From Plenodomus lindquistii (lineage: Eukaryota > Ascomycota > Dothideomycetes > Pleosporales > Leptosphaeriaceae): a stretch of 64,000 bases of DNA. The stretch covers positions 434,001 through 498,000 of the forward strand of contig JANUWI010000008.1 in the NCBI GenBank assembly GCA_025504975.1, read 5' to 3'. Positions 46,731 to 58,026 of the stretch are shown here, one piece after another (the stretch's first letter is position 1; every line of letters begins with the position of its first letter). A program made the position numbers and the translations under genes. Under the pieces are notes generated by a model that made no database searches, had not been told where the DNA came from, and saw only the letters and a list, made by a program, of their open reading frames with translations.

Positions 46731-47806
46731 CTACCGCTCAATCCCACCATCTCGATCCAACAATTCTCTCGCTGCAATAACCTCGGCCTCATCGTACCCC
46801 TTCCAACTCTTGCTACCCGACTTGTAATGCCTCACAATCTCTGCGAGTTTACTCGTTGCAATTTCCTCTAGTTTCTTCACTGTGGATAGGCTGGGAATGG
46901 GTATATCGTCATCGTCTTGTTGGTGCTGTGTATTGCGCTTGTTGTTTGATGCTGCCGCCGAGGAGTCTGACAGCGCAGCAACAAGTTTTGCAGAAATGAG
47001 TTTTAAGCCGTAGAAGCCGCGGAGGTAGGAGTTGTTTAGCTCGATGGAGCGGCAGAAGTGTTTTAGGGAGAGGGAGAGGGCGGGGAGACTGGGTGGGTTG
47101 GTGGAGGCTGTGGAGAGGTAGTGGAGGGTTGCTGTGTGGGCGTGGGCCTGTGTTTTGGAGTTTGATGTTAGGAAATTTGTCGTGTGGTGATGCATCGTCT
47201 GATGTGAGGGGGGTGACTTACAGCCCAGGAATTAGGTGTGACGAGTAATACCTCTTCTGCGCAGTATATCGCCTGTCCCCATGCCTGCTGACCTGCATAC
47301 AACTCGCTGGCTTCTGCCCAGGCTTCGGAGTCTGTCGGGCTGTTTTGGAGTAGTGTGGTGATGGATGTAATTGCATCTTGAGGCCTGCCTAGCGCTTTCA
47401 ACACCGCGACTCTCCTCTTGCGTATGTTCATGTTTGTTGGGTCTTCCCGGAGGATCTTCTCGTACCCGTCAAACACCTTTTGCAGGTCACTGTTTGATTG
47501 CGCAGTCGCTTCGTTGTAGATGCCGCGGAGTGTGATGATGCGCTCGTTGTGTTCGCCAAAGCGATCTTCGAGGCGCGTTAGGATGGCGCGCGCAGAAGCC
47601 TCGTCGCCGGTGCGTAGGGCGGCGTAGAAGAGGTTTTCGTGGATGGTCCATGTTTCGGGCGTCTCGCGGGAGAAGAGGAGGGAGAGTGGCCATGGGAGAG
47701 ACGAGGTGGGCGCCGAGGAGAGTATGAGGGGAGCCTTTTGGGAAAGTGCGAGGGCGGTTTGTGGTGGGATTTGGGAGGGCGGGGAGAGGAGGTTGGCCTG
47801 TGTCAT
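46731..47806 (-). CDS. EMC2: ER membrane protein complex subunit 2
   Basis: The cytosolic TPR subunit of the EMC insertase, which places tail-anchored and multipass proteins into the ER membrane. Exons 47222-47806 and 46731-47147 give 333 residues, joined in phase 0 across a 74-nt GTAAGT...CACAG intron that restores NSWA|AHAHTATLHYL. TPR-like helices include ENLFYAALRTGDEASARAILTRLEDRF and VFDGYEKILREDPTNMNIRKRRVAVLKALGRPQDAI. The next are SEAWAEASELYAGQQAWGQAIYCAEEVLL and LKHFCRSIELNNSYLRGFYGLKL. These match the EMC2/TTC35 pattern. The start at 47806 is the ATG giving MTQANLL. Divergent from the AP-3 gene, 403 bp away. Confidence 0.9.
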
Positions 47807-48209
47807 TGTCGCGGTGTGTATGTGCGACCAATACGTGCGAGTGTGCGAAAGCTCAATTGAGGCAATCGCTAATCTGGGGTAGTTGTTGCGGAGATGTGGT
47901 GTATAGTATAATGGATGTTGGAGTCGGCCCAAGCTTCGCGACCACGTTCGGCGCAACTAACTTAGGGCCCGTGGCGGGCGTTCGGTGATGCACGTCAACG
48001 CTCTTCCACACCAGCTTGGCCTGCAAAACACCAGTGGAAGCAGTGAATAAGACGTGCGTAGCTACGAGTGCACTCCACGAGATCATGGACTCTTCTTCAT
48101 GATCATGCCTGCTGGTTGAACGTCTACGCGCTCCTGCCCATATACCCCACCTCTTGCGCCGAGATAACTGAACACACGACTGCGGGGGACGGCCTGAGAC
48201 ATCGCCAAC
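47807..48209. promoter_or_regulatory. Divergent promoter region of EMC2 and AP-3 delta
   Basis: 403 bp between two opposite start codons of secretory-pathway genes. No specific motif was recognised. Confidence 0.45.
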
Positions 48210-51200
48210 ATGTATGGCTACGGGAGAGACATGGGCATGTGGAACAAGAAGACTGATTATATGCAGGTTCGAGAAGTCCCTTTACGACCTCATTCGAGGC
48301 CTGCGCAATCACAAGGGCAGCGAGAAGGAATACATCGCCGAGAGCATTAAAGAATGTCGCAAGGAGATTCGCTCCAATGACATGGACCTCAAGGCCACGG
48401 CGCTCATGAAGCTCACATATCTGGAGATGTTTGGCCACGACATGTCATGGGCAAGCTTCAATGTGCTAGAAGTCATGTCGAGCTCCAAGTTCAAGCAGAA
48501 GCGCACGGGATATCTCGCCGCTGTACAGAGTTTCAGGCGAGACACCGAGGTCCTGGTCCTGGCAGAAAACCAGCTGAAGAAGGACATTATGAGCTCCAGT
48601 CCACCGTATGTTAGTCTCCCGCTCGGCGCCATACCGCATGTCATCAACCCCAGCATGGCCAATTCGGTCCTCTCCGATCTGATACCGCGGTTGACCCACT
48701 CGGCACCCATGATCCGCAAGAAAACAGTCGTCACACTATACCGGCTTGCGCTCGTCTATCCAGAGACCTTGCGCCCAGCATGGCCTAAGATCAAGGAGCG
48801 GCTGCAAGATGAGAACGAGGATGCAAGTGTCACAGCTGCTATCGTCAATGTTGTCTGCGAACTGGGATGGAGGCGGCCACAAGACTTCCTTCCGCTTGCA
48901 CCGAGATTGTTTGACCTGCTGGTCGAAGGAGGAAACAATTGGATGGCTATCAAGTTGATCAAACTAGTGAGTACTGATGAGACTGCCGGCACGAAATCTA
49001 CTGACCTGTTTAGTTTGCGACGCTCACGCCTCTGGAACCTCGATTGATCAAGAAACTTCTCCCTCCGCTGACGAAGATAATACGAGAGACGGCCGCCATG
49101 TCACTTCTATACGAGTGCATCAGTGGCATCATACAAGGTGGCATACTGGAAGCCGTCGATGGCACTGCGGAAGGTGAGGAGGTTGCAAGGCTGTGTGTCG
49201 GCAAATTGAGAGGCATGATGATCATTGAAGGAGATGCAAACTGTAAGCTAATGGATGTACCAATTCCATGTGCGAGATTCTCATCTGTGTGCAGTAAAAT
49301 ATGTCGCATTGCTCGCCTTCGACAAGATCGTTAGATCGCATCCGCACCTCGTATCTCAGCAACAAGACGTCATTCTTGAATGCATCGACGACCCGGATAT
49401 ATCGATACGAATGCGGGCCTTGGACTTGGTAGTCGGCATGGTCAACGCCGACAACTTGACCGCTATTGTAGGACGGCTAATGAGACAACTACGGAATGCC
49501 CCAATCGCCTCAGCAGCGAGCGACCCAAGCAACGATCGCGGCCGAGTCATGGGAGTGACACCGTATGCCGATGACGATTCTGATGCAGAGGAGACACTAC
49601 CACAACACGAACAAAAGTCCAATCAGCCACCACCACTTCCGGACGATTATCGGATCAGCGTCATTCAACGCATATTGGAGATGTGCTCACGGGATACTTA
49701 TAGTAATATTACCGACTTTGAGTGGTATATCGATGTACTAGTTCAGCTCGTACGTGTCTCACCAGCGACACGACCATCTGCCATGATGGACGAAAAGGAG
49801 GACCCAGAACACAAGGATGAAATCGGGAGCGGTATTGGTCGTGAGCTGCAGAATGTGGCTATCCGCGTGAAGAGTGTTCGATCAGAAGCCGTGGATGCCG
49901 CACAGTCACTTGTTCTCATTGATCGGAGAGATCAGATGTTCCCTGCCTCTGGAAATGGGGGTCAGGGGGTATTGGAGTGCGCTGGCTGGCTGGTTGGAGA
50001 ATACGCAAACTACCTGGCACGACCGGAGCCAGTTATGACCTCGCTACTACATCCGACTTCCCTCCAACTTCCCTCCAAAACTCTCGCTGTGTATCTTCAG
50101 GCGATACCAAAGGTCTTCTCGAGCATTGCGGGTAGTGATCGGATATCGTGGACCCCTGAGCGCAAGACTCTCATGTCTCTGCTTATGGCTCGGATCATCC
50201 ACTTTTTGGAGCCTCTTTCTACGCATCCTAGTCTCGAAGTGCAAGAACGCGCTGTGGAATACCTCGAACTTATGCGCTTAGCTGCCGAAGCCGCATCTGG
50301 TACAGCGACTGGTGGCGATCACGATGACTTTACGGATCCACCGCTGCTTCTAACACAGGCCATACCCGCCCTCTTCTCTGGTGCTGAACTGAACCCAGTG
50401 GCGCCTGGCGCACAACGGAAAGTACCAGTACCTGAAGATCTAGATCTAGACACACCAATCAACTCCAACCTACAACAACTACTGTCCCAAGCCGATAACG
50501 AAGGCTTCGAAACAGAAGAAGACGACGTATACGCCGCATACTCCGAACCCCCTCCCGCCTACGCCGACACCCCAACCATTATCACACCAGCAGGCGACCG
50601 CCTCGACGCTCCCCACAAAGAACCCACGTCTTACCAAAACGCCGTAGAGGAAGAATACCTCGATCCCGATATCATCGCGCGCCGTAAAGCCGAGCGCAGA
50701 GAACGTCACAAAGACGACCCCTTCTACATCGATCCGGACGGTGGAAGTGGCGCCGTCACACCCCTCAGCCGCATCGTGCGCGACGGCAACCGCGAGAACA
50801 ACGAGCTCGACATTGATTCAATTCCCATCATGGAACTCAACCTCGACAGCAAAGCCCCATCCTACGAGTCCCGCCCTCGCTCCCGCAGTCCGCGAAAACC
50901 AACACGACGTGTCGAAATCATGGGCGATGAGTCACTGGGTGGTTTGGACGCTGATTCCTCACGCGACGACATTGTGCAGCCTCGTGCTACTAGCAAGGCT
51001 AAGAAATCGCTACTTGAAGTTGATAGTTCGGGTCTCGGCTCGCTGAGTCTCGACGACGATAACGAAAGCATGGCAGGGCGAAAATTGACGCAGTTTGAAA
51101 TCGAGCGCAAGGCACAAGAGGATGCGGAGATGAAGAGGGCGCTGCAGGAAGTTGAGCGGTTGAGGCTGGAGATGCAGCGTGCGAGTGAGAGGTTGCATGT

Positions 51201-51480
51201 TAAAGAGGAGGTTGCGGTCAAGAAGAAGAAGAAGAAGGTCAGGAGGGTGGAGGTTGGTGGGGATGAACCTGGTGAGGCTCCCGCGGCGGATAATGAGCAG
51301 CTTGAGCAGGCAGATGGGGGCGCGGCAGTGGTCAAGAAGAAGAAAAAGAAGAAGATTAAATCTGAGGGGGAGGCGGAGCAAGGAGATGGTGCAGCGGATG
51401 AGGAGGGCAAAGTCAAGAAGAAGAAAAAGAAGAGGCGAACTGTTGTGTTGGATGAAGGGGGGGATGCGCATGCTGAGTAG
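48210..51480 (+). CDS. APL5: AP-3 complex subunit delta (adaptin)
   Basis: The large subunit of the AP-3 coat, which sorts cargo from Golgi/endosomes to the vacuole. Exons 48210-48211, 48267-48966, 49014-49242 and 49295-51480 give 1038 residues. The start codon is split: AT at 48210-48211 joins G at 48267 across a 55-nt GTATGG...ATGCAG intron to give MFEKSLYDLIRGLRNHKGSE, the known family start. Other joins restore IKL|FATLTPLEPRLI and DAN|LKYVALLAFDKIV. The adaptin trunk includes DMDLKATALMKLTYLEMFGHDMSWASF and MIRKKTVVTLYRLALVYPE. The tail is acidic, then has three blocks of Lys (KKKKK) split by acidic spacers. Without the first intron, an in-frame ATG at 48214 would add 18 odd residues. 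Confidence 0.93.
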
Positions 51481-51856
51481 GTGATATATAGCGGCAGAAC
51501 ACACATCAGCATCATCGTGTAGGGAGTCGTCACACGTAATACATTGTGGATGTCGGTGTGTGCTAAATCAAATCAAATCAAGATGCATTTGTAAATCTTC
51601 AACGCAGCAAATCCTACGCTCGAGTATGCAGCCTCATGCCCCCAGTGTAAACGCCATGCCCCTATAAGTTGTGATGTGAAAGTGCCAAATGGCGCGCCCC
51701 GTTCCCTCTCTTATACCCCCTTTCCTCCATGTGCGCGAGTGTATGTAATGGCTGGTTGAATTGATCGGTATGTGCTTGCGTGGTGTGGTGGTTTGCTATC
51801 CCCTAGGTCGAAGCGCAACAACCGGTTTTCAGAATATTTGAAGTCGAACTAGCCGT
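51481..51856. other. 3'-3' spacer
   Basis: 376 bp between the converging AP-3 delta and RAMP4 genes. No gene or repeat is seen. Confidence 0.5.
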
Positions 51857-52332
51857 CTAGAAGAACAGCCTCAACACCTCAAACAGCAGGCCACCGACGA
51901 GTACGAAAGCGAGGAGGACTACAATGCTCTGTTAGTCTTTGGTCCTTCATCGGCTAGCGCGCATCTCCTCTTCCTCTCCTCCCTTCTCCTGTCTCCCCTC
52001 TACACATCTCTCTCCCTCCACACCCCGTTCCACACCTCTCAAAAGCGGGAACAAAACATTCCAACATACCAATCCAAAATTTACTAATCGGGCTCTTCTG
52101 GGGCCCAACCTTGCGCGGCGCAACAGGCTGCTCAGGCATACCCATCTTCTTCTCCTGCGCCTTGGCGAAGCGCGCATTGGCTTGTCTTTGTTGGGGTGTT
52201 TGCGCCTGTTGTTTTAAGCCATTAGTGGGTGTTTCTTCTAGTCCTTTGATGGATTGGACTTGGAGGTGGGTGTTTGCGCACGCTGGCGTAGGAGAGCGAG
52301 AGCAAGGGGGGTAGTGTGGTGGTGCGTACCAT
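51857..52332 (-). CDS. YSY6: RAMP4/SERP1/YSY6-type ER stress-associated protein
   Basis: A small tail-anchored protein associated with the Sec61 translocon and ER stress. Exons 52330-52332, 52070-52205 and 51857-51918 give 66 residues, so no long open frame shows it. Exon 1 holds only the ATG (ATG|GTACGC). Exon 2 begins AQTPQQRQANARFAKAQEKK and reads on to KVGPQKSPISKFWI. The last intron splits a Val codon and leads into VLLAFVLVGGLLFEVLRLFF, the C-terminal membrane anchor typical of the family. The acceptor at 51919-51920 was chosen over a nearer CAG because only it keeps the frame open. Confidence 0.88.
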
Positions 52333-53129
52333 TGTATGTAGTGTAGGTGTGAGTATGAGTGTTGCGGTTGGAGTGTGTCGTTGGTGAATGGATGCGCAAG
52401 AAGGAGGATTCGAGGGTAAACGAGTGTTGGCGCGTGAGAATGGAGGATTGGGGATTAGGGATCGATTGCTAAGGGACTTGTTGCTTGTGCAAGGTGTTCG
52501 TTTGGTAGACGCGCGCGCACGGACGGCGGAGCGCGCTAATGAGGGCGTTTAAACGCGTGTGCGGAGATAGGGCGGAGGTTTACTACATACCACTCTCATG
52601 CACTTGCAGCTTCCGCTTTATAAACGCCCGTTTAAGCATACATACTCTACCTAGTCACGCCTGATGAAGCGTTGGTCAGAGTCTACGAGGAAGCCTAGGA
52701 TGAGGGTCAGGTCTGGTGAGTAGAGGCGCACCTTTTATCACCCCTCACTGTGGTGGAACGAAGCGTTATACACGACCAGTACCGACTTGGGTTCCGGTCG
52801 GCGCCCGCTCTGGTGGAGAAGCTCCTCGATGAGCTCTTTGCAGACGCCTCTGTCTTATAATTCCTGGAATATGCAATGGGAGGGCACATCATCCTGTGTA
52901 TATATCCGCGGAGAGGATCTGATACGCCCACGCTCCTCCACCAAATATGCATGGTGTCAGCTGCAGGAGGGTAAGCGCACGCCATCTCAGCCGTAAGCGT
53001 TGGGGGCGAAAATGATGCGCTGCAATGTCAGCTCGAGGCGACTGTCAGCATATAGAACAGACACCACGCCTCATCTCACGACGCGGCCTCAGCCCTCCTC
53101 CGACTCCTGCCACATGACGAACAAGCACC
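52333..53129. other. Spacer before the NLR gene
   Basis: About 800 bp with no supported gene. It contains the left copy of the inverted repeat (52597-52619) and a nearby pair of GGGCGTTTA-like short inverted motifs (about 52544-52558 and 52622-52636). Confidence 0.5.
52597..52619 (+). repeat. Left copy of an inverted repeat flanking the NLR gene
   Basis: CATGCACTTGCAGCTTCCGC plus TTT. Its reverse complement matches 57785-57807 at 21 of 23 positions, with 16 consecutive identical bases. The two copies bracket the whole 4.5-kb NLR gene. Confidence 0.7.
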
Positions 53130-56100
53130 ATGCCTGGCAACGATCTCCGCCTGCTCGCCCTTGATGGCGGCGGCGTGCGCGGCCTGTCTGCCCTGATGAT
53201 CCTCGAGCAGCTGATGGAGACCGTTGACCCCGACACGCCGCCGAAGCCGTGTGAATATTTCGACATGATCGGAGGGACGAGCACAGGCGGGTAGGTGAAC
53301 TGTTAAGAGACATACTGCAAGCTGTACTGACATGCTAGGCTGATCGCCATCATGCTCGGTCGGCTGAAGATGAGCGTGGCCGACTGCATTGAAGCGTATC
53401 TGTCGCTCTCCGACCGTGTGTTCCGCAAGACACGGCACCGAGTGACGGTCAAGGGCCAGTTGCAGGGCCGGTTCGACGCAGAGGAGCTGGCGCGGGCGGT
53501 AAAGGAGGTAGTGAAGCAACAAGGCCTGAAAGAGAATACGTTGCTTAAGGATACGCCTGAAGCAAAGTGCAAAGTGTAGGCGAGGTATATACTCCTCCTT
53601 GAATGTAATCTAACATTCACAGCTTTGTGTGCGCGACGAGCAAGGAGACGAGCCGGACGGTCTGCCTCACGAGCTACAGACCATCGCGTGGCAGCAGAGA
53701 CCTGCTCAACAGCCTCACGATATGGGAGGTCTGCCGAGCCACTTCCGCAGCGACCTCCTTCTTCGACCCGATCGCAGTGGGTCGGTTCGGTGAGCAGTTT
53801 GTGGATGGGGCGACAGGGGCCAATAACCCAGTGCGGGAGTTGTGGGACCAGGCACAACTGGCGTGGGGCCCTGAGCCGCTAGAGGGCAAGGTGAAGTGCG
53901 TGGTCTCAATCGGGACGGGGGTGCCGTCGCTCAAGGCTTTCAAGGACGACGTCTTAAACATTGGCAAGACGTTGGCGGCGATAGCCACAGAGACAGAGCA
54001 GACGGCGGAGCGGTTCCGGCGGGAGCGGGGGCTGCTGGACAGCACTGGGCGGTACTACCGATTTAACGTGGTGCGTGGGCTGGATGACATCGGTCTGGAG
54101 GAAGCGAAGAAGGTCAAGGAGATGGCAGCAGCGACGCGGCTGTACATCAGCTCGCAGGAGGTGTACCGGCAGATGCAGGCGTGCGCAGGTATCCTCGCCG
54201 GCCGCGAGTGTTAGTGTGAGGGTTGTCTTGATCTTTGGCCCATAGCTAAAATGTATCTAGATTTTGGAGAATACAAGACCATCTTCAGCCTTGAGGGCGT
54301 CCCGAAAGCGCGTCAGTTCGTAGACAGGCCGGCAGAGATGACAGAGCTCGAACGTGTGTTGCTGTCGCGACTAAAACAGGACCAAGACCCGTGCCAGAAG
54401 ATACACGTGCTGCGTGGTCTCGGCGGGATGGGCAAGACGCAGCTGTCGGTGGAGTTCGCGCGGCGACACCACCGCCGGTTCAGCTCGGTGTTCTGGCTAG
54501 ACGGGCGCAGCGAGAGCATCCTTAAGCGCAGCATCGCAAGCTGCGCGCGCAGGATCCCGCAAGGCCAGATTCCTGAGACCAGCAGGCAATACGCAGCAGA
54601 TGCCAGTGCTGACATCGATATAGTGATCAAGGATGTCATGGACTGGCTTGCACGGCCTGACAACACCGCCTGGCTGCTTATCTTCGACAACGTCGACCGA
54701 GAGTATACGGCGCAAGGGGGCGATCCTGACGCGTACGACGTGAAGCAGTACCTGTCGGGGGCAGACCACGGGTCGGTGCTGGTGACAACTCGACTGGCAC
54801 GGCTAAGGCAGCTGGGCGAGTCGCAGCATTTAGGCAAGGTCTCTAAAGAGCAAGGACAGGCCATCTTGGATAGCTGGTACAAGAAGAAAGACGGTAAGCT
54901 GGGAGTAGTGAGTGCTTAGAGATAGGTTCATAGAGCTAACAAGGCGACTGTAGACATAGCCGAGAGCGAGCAGCTGCTTGCACTGCTAGAGGGCCTACCG
55001 CTCGCCATTGCGCAGGCGGGGGCATACCTGCAGGAGAGTGGAGTAGGGCTAGCCAAGTACATAAGTTTCTACGAGAAGCAGTGGAGCGAGCTGATGGTGT
55101 CGAACCACCAGGCTGACGGGCTGCTCCAGGACTATCCGGAGCGCAGCGTGTGGACAACGTGGGCTATCTCGTACCAGGCAATCCGCAAAAGGCATGAACC
55201 AACAGCCAACCTGCTGCTACTGTGGTCGTTCTTGGACAACAAGGACCTGTGGTACGGCTTGTTCGCTGCAGCATGTGCGGATGTCCCTGTGGTTGCGAGG
55301 ATGCTATCACGATGGATCGGGGACATTGCGAGCAGCGAGATTTCGTTCAGCGGAGCAATGCAACTACTATGCAACTACTCCCTGGCAGAGCAGACACAAG
55401 AGATGGGGAGCTATGCAACACATCCAGTGGTACACCAGTGGGCGCATCACTCACAAAGCCAGCGTTACGCAGCAGAGCTAAGTCGGCTGGCGGTGGTTGC
55501 TGTTGGCTGGGCTGTACCGGAGAATACTGCTCCAACCTACGCTGTTCTGCAACGCCGACTTCTTCTGCATGCGCAGGCGTGCTCTCAACAGATAGTGAAG
55601 AGCAAGGCAATTTGGGATGGAGGAGCTGGGGGAGGTAGCAATGGATATATCGACGAGGATGACGAGCGAGAGACCTGTCTCTGTGCTGTACATCTTCTAG
55701 GCGATTTCTACGCGGATCAAGGCAGGCTAGGGGAGGCAGAGCAGATGTACGAGCGGGCGCTGCGAGGAAGGGAAAAGGCACTTGGGGCTGGCCACACGTC
55801 AACACTGCAGACAGTTAACAACCTGGGCGTCCTCTACGCGGACCAAGGCAAGCTAGGCGAGGCAGAGCAGATGTACAAGCAGGCGCTGCGAGGAAGAGAG
55901 AAGGCACTTGGGGTTAGCCACACGTTAACGCTGCAGACAGTCAACAACCTAGGCATCCTCTACCAAGATCAAGGCAGGCTAGAGGAGGCAGAGCAGATGT
56001 ACGAGCGGGCGCTGCGAGGGTATGAGGCACTTGGGGTTAGCCACACGTTAACGCTGCAGACAGTTAGTAACCTAGGCATCCTCTACAGGAGGCAAGGCAG

Positions 56101-57631
56101 GCTAGAGGAGGCAGAGCAGATGTACAAGCGGGCGCTGCCAGGAAAGGAGAAGGCACTTGGGGTTAGCCACACGTCAACACTGCAGACAGTTGGTAACCTA
56201 GGCATCCTCTACATAAATCAAGGCAGGCTAGAGGAGGCAGAGCAGATGTTTGATCGGGCGCTGCGAGGGAAGGAGAAGGTACTAGGGCTTGGCCACCCGT
56301 TAACAATAGACACAGTCAACAACCTAGGCATCCTCTACCAAGATCAAGGCAGGCTAGAGGAGGCAGAGCAGATGTACAAGCGGGCGCTGCGAGGGCAGGA
56401 GAAGGCACTTGGGGCTAGCCACACATTAACACTAGACAGGGTTAATAACCTGGGCATCCTCTACAGGAGGCAAGGCAGGCTAGAAGAGGCAGAGCAGATG
56501 TTTAATCAGGCGCTGCGAGGGAAAGAGAAGGTACTAGGGCTTGACCACCCGTTAACACTAGACACAGTCAACAACCTAGGCATCCTCTACAGGAGGCAAG
56601 GCAGGCTAGAAAAGGCAGAGCAGATGTACGAGCGGGCGCTGCGAGGAAGGGAGAAGGCACTTGGGGCTGGCCACATGTCAACACTGCAGACAGTTAACAA
56701 CCTAGGCGTCCTCTACGAGGATCAAGGCAGGCTAGAGGAGGCAGAGCAGATGTATAAGCGGGCGCTGCGAGGGCAGGAGAAGGCACTTGGGGCTAGCCAC
56801 ATATCAACACTAGGCACGGTAAACAACCTAGGCATCCTCTACCAAGATCAAGGCAGGCTAGAGGAGGCAGAGCAGATGTACGAGCGGGCGCTGCGAGGAA
56901 GGGAGAAGGCACTTGGGGCTGGCCACACGTTAACACTAGACACGGTTAACAACCTAGGCATCCTCTACCAAGATCAAGGCAGGCTAGAGGAGGCAGAGCA
57001 GATGTATGATCGGGCACTGCGAGGGTATGAGGCACTCAGCGGTATTCGCGTCCAGCAGTATCCGCCAGCACTCGACGCCTTACAGAACATGGGTAATCTC
57101 TATGCGGAGCAAGCAGAGTACACCAAAGCTCGGGCAATGTACACAAGGGCTCTTTTTGGGCTGAACATTGTGCTTGGTCCGTCGAGCGAGAGGTGCATGG
57201 ACTTAGCTGCCAAGATAGACGCTTTGCCGAATTCTAGTAGAGAGAGGGAAGGGCAGTCGAAGCTTGTAACAGAAGGAGAGGGGTCTGAACCACAGCACGA
57301 CCGAACGAAGAAGGGCTCCAAATTATCAGAAGGGCAGTCGGAGCTCGTAATAGTAAGAGAGGGATCTGCACCGCAACACGACCGAACGAAGAGGGGCTCA
57401 AGACTGCCAATACGGAAAGTGGAAAGAAACGACAGCGACGCCAAGAAAGCCATACAAGTTACTGAATCGGGCAAGCGCAAGACTTCAATACCCACTGCAA
57501 AGCCCCAAGAAAACACAGGACGTGTAGGTGGTGCTGCGCAGGCTGCTATTGCTGAGGTGCCTGCACCGGCACCCCCATCAACAACCATCCGCCGTGGCCG
57601 GGCCGTTAATACTCCGAACAAATATAGATAA
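53130..57631 (+). CDS. NLR-type protein: patatin-like phospholipase, NB-ARC and TPR repeats
   Basis: Five exons (53130-53290, 53339-53575, 53623-54188, 54246-54893, 54954-57631) join in phase to 1429 residues. The patatin domain has the oxyanion motif DGGGVRG (about 13-19), the nucleophile motif GTSTGG (about 49-54) and the catalytic DGA in FVDGATGANNPV, so the lipase looks intact. The third intron restores QACA|AKMYLDFGEYKT, fusing patatin to the NB-ARC domain: P-loop GLGGMGKT (about 379-386), Walker B WLLIFDNV (about 464-471), VLVTTRLARL and GLPLAIAQAGAYL. Twelve TPR units (about 786-1291) and a basic disordered tail follow. Such proteins act as intracellular sensors; the Neurospora patatin NLR PLP-1 triggers cell death in allorecognition. 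A role in self/non-self recognition here is inference from that. Confidence 0.92.
55697..57214 (+). repeat. Array of about 126-bp TPR-coding repeats
   Basis: Twelve units start at 55697, 55823, 55949, 56072, 56198, 56324, 56450, 56576, 56702, 56828, 56954 and 57089. Ten are 126 bp or nearly so; unit 3 is three bases shorter and unit 11 nine bases longer. Units 2-10 are almost identical in DNA. The core is LGILYQDQGRLEEAEQMYER and ALRGREKALG followed by a variable patch. Confidence 0.95.
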
Positions 57632-58026
57632 CTCAGATTGTAGAGCTACGTCTATAGATCACTACTCCAAGAAATCTCGCGATAGTAACTATTGCATCTG
57701 GCTTGATAACCTCATGTGGGTGGGTGAGTGGCTGTCATGGTGTCTGGCGGGCATGACGCCATGACGCGCACAGACAACAAGTGCAAAGCGGAAGCTGCAA
57801 ATGCACGTGTACTACTTGTGGAACTACACCTGACCCCAGCTTGATCTTTACACAACTACAACAATTTTTGCGTGACAGCGAGAGAGATCGACACTCTACA
57901 CAGTCTCTTCGCATTCGATTAATCTACGCAGCCTGATTGGGGTTGGCGACAAAAAATATCCGGCAGCTGCAGGATCGAAGAAAAGAGGGACAAGCAACAG
58001 CTGCTATTGCTGCTAAACACCACACG
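57632..58026. other. Spacer after the NLR gene
   Basis: 395 bp holding the right copy of the inverted repeat (57785-57807) and the promoter of the gene at 58027. No other gene is supported. Confidence 0.5.
57785..57807 (-). repeat. Right copy of the inverted repeat flanking the NLR gene
   Basis: The plus strand reads AAAGCGGAAGCTGCAAATGC plus ACG, the inverse of 52597-52619 with two mismatches. It lies 154 bp after the NLR stop codon. Confidence 0.7.

Noticed and set aside
53627..54214. Separate patatin gene ending at a TAG in 54212-54214
   Set aside because: A GTATCC...CATAG intron at 54189-54245 keeps phase and joins directly to the NB-ARC frame, so one fused gene explains the region better.
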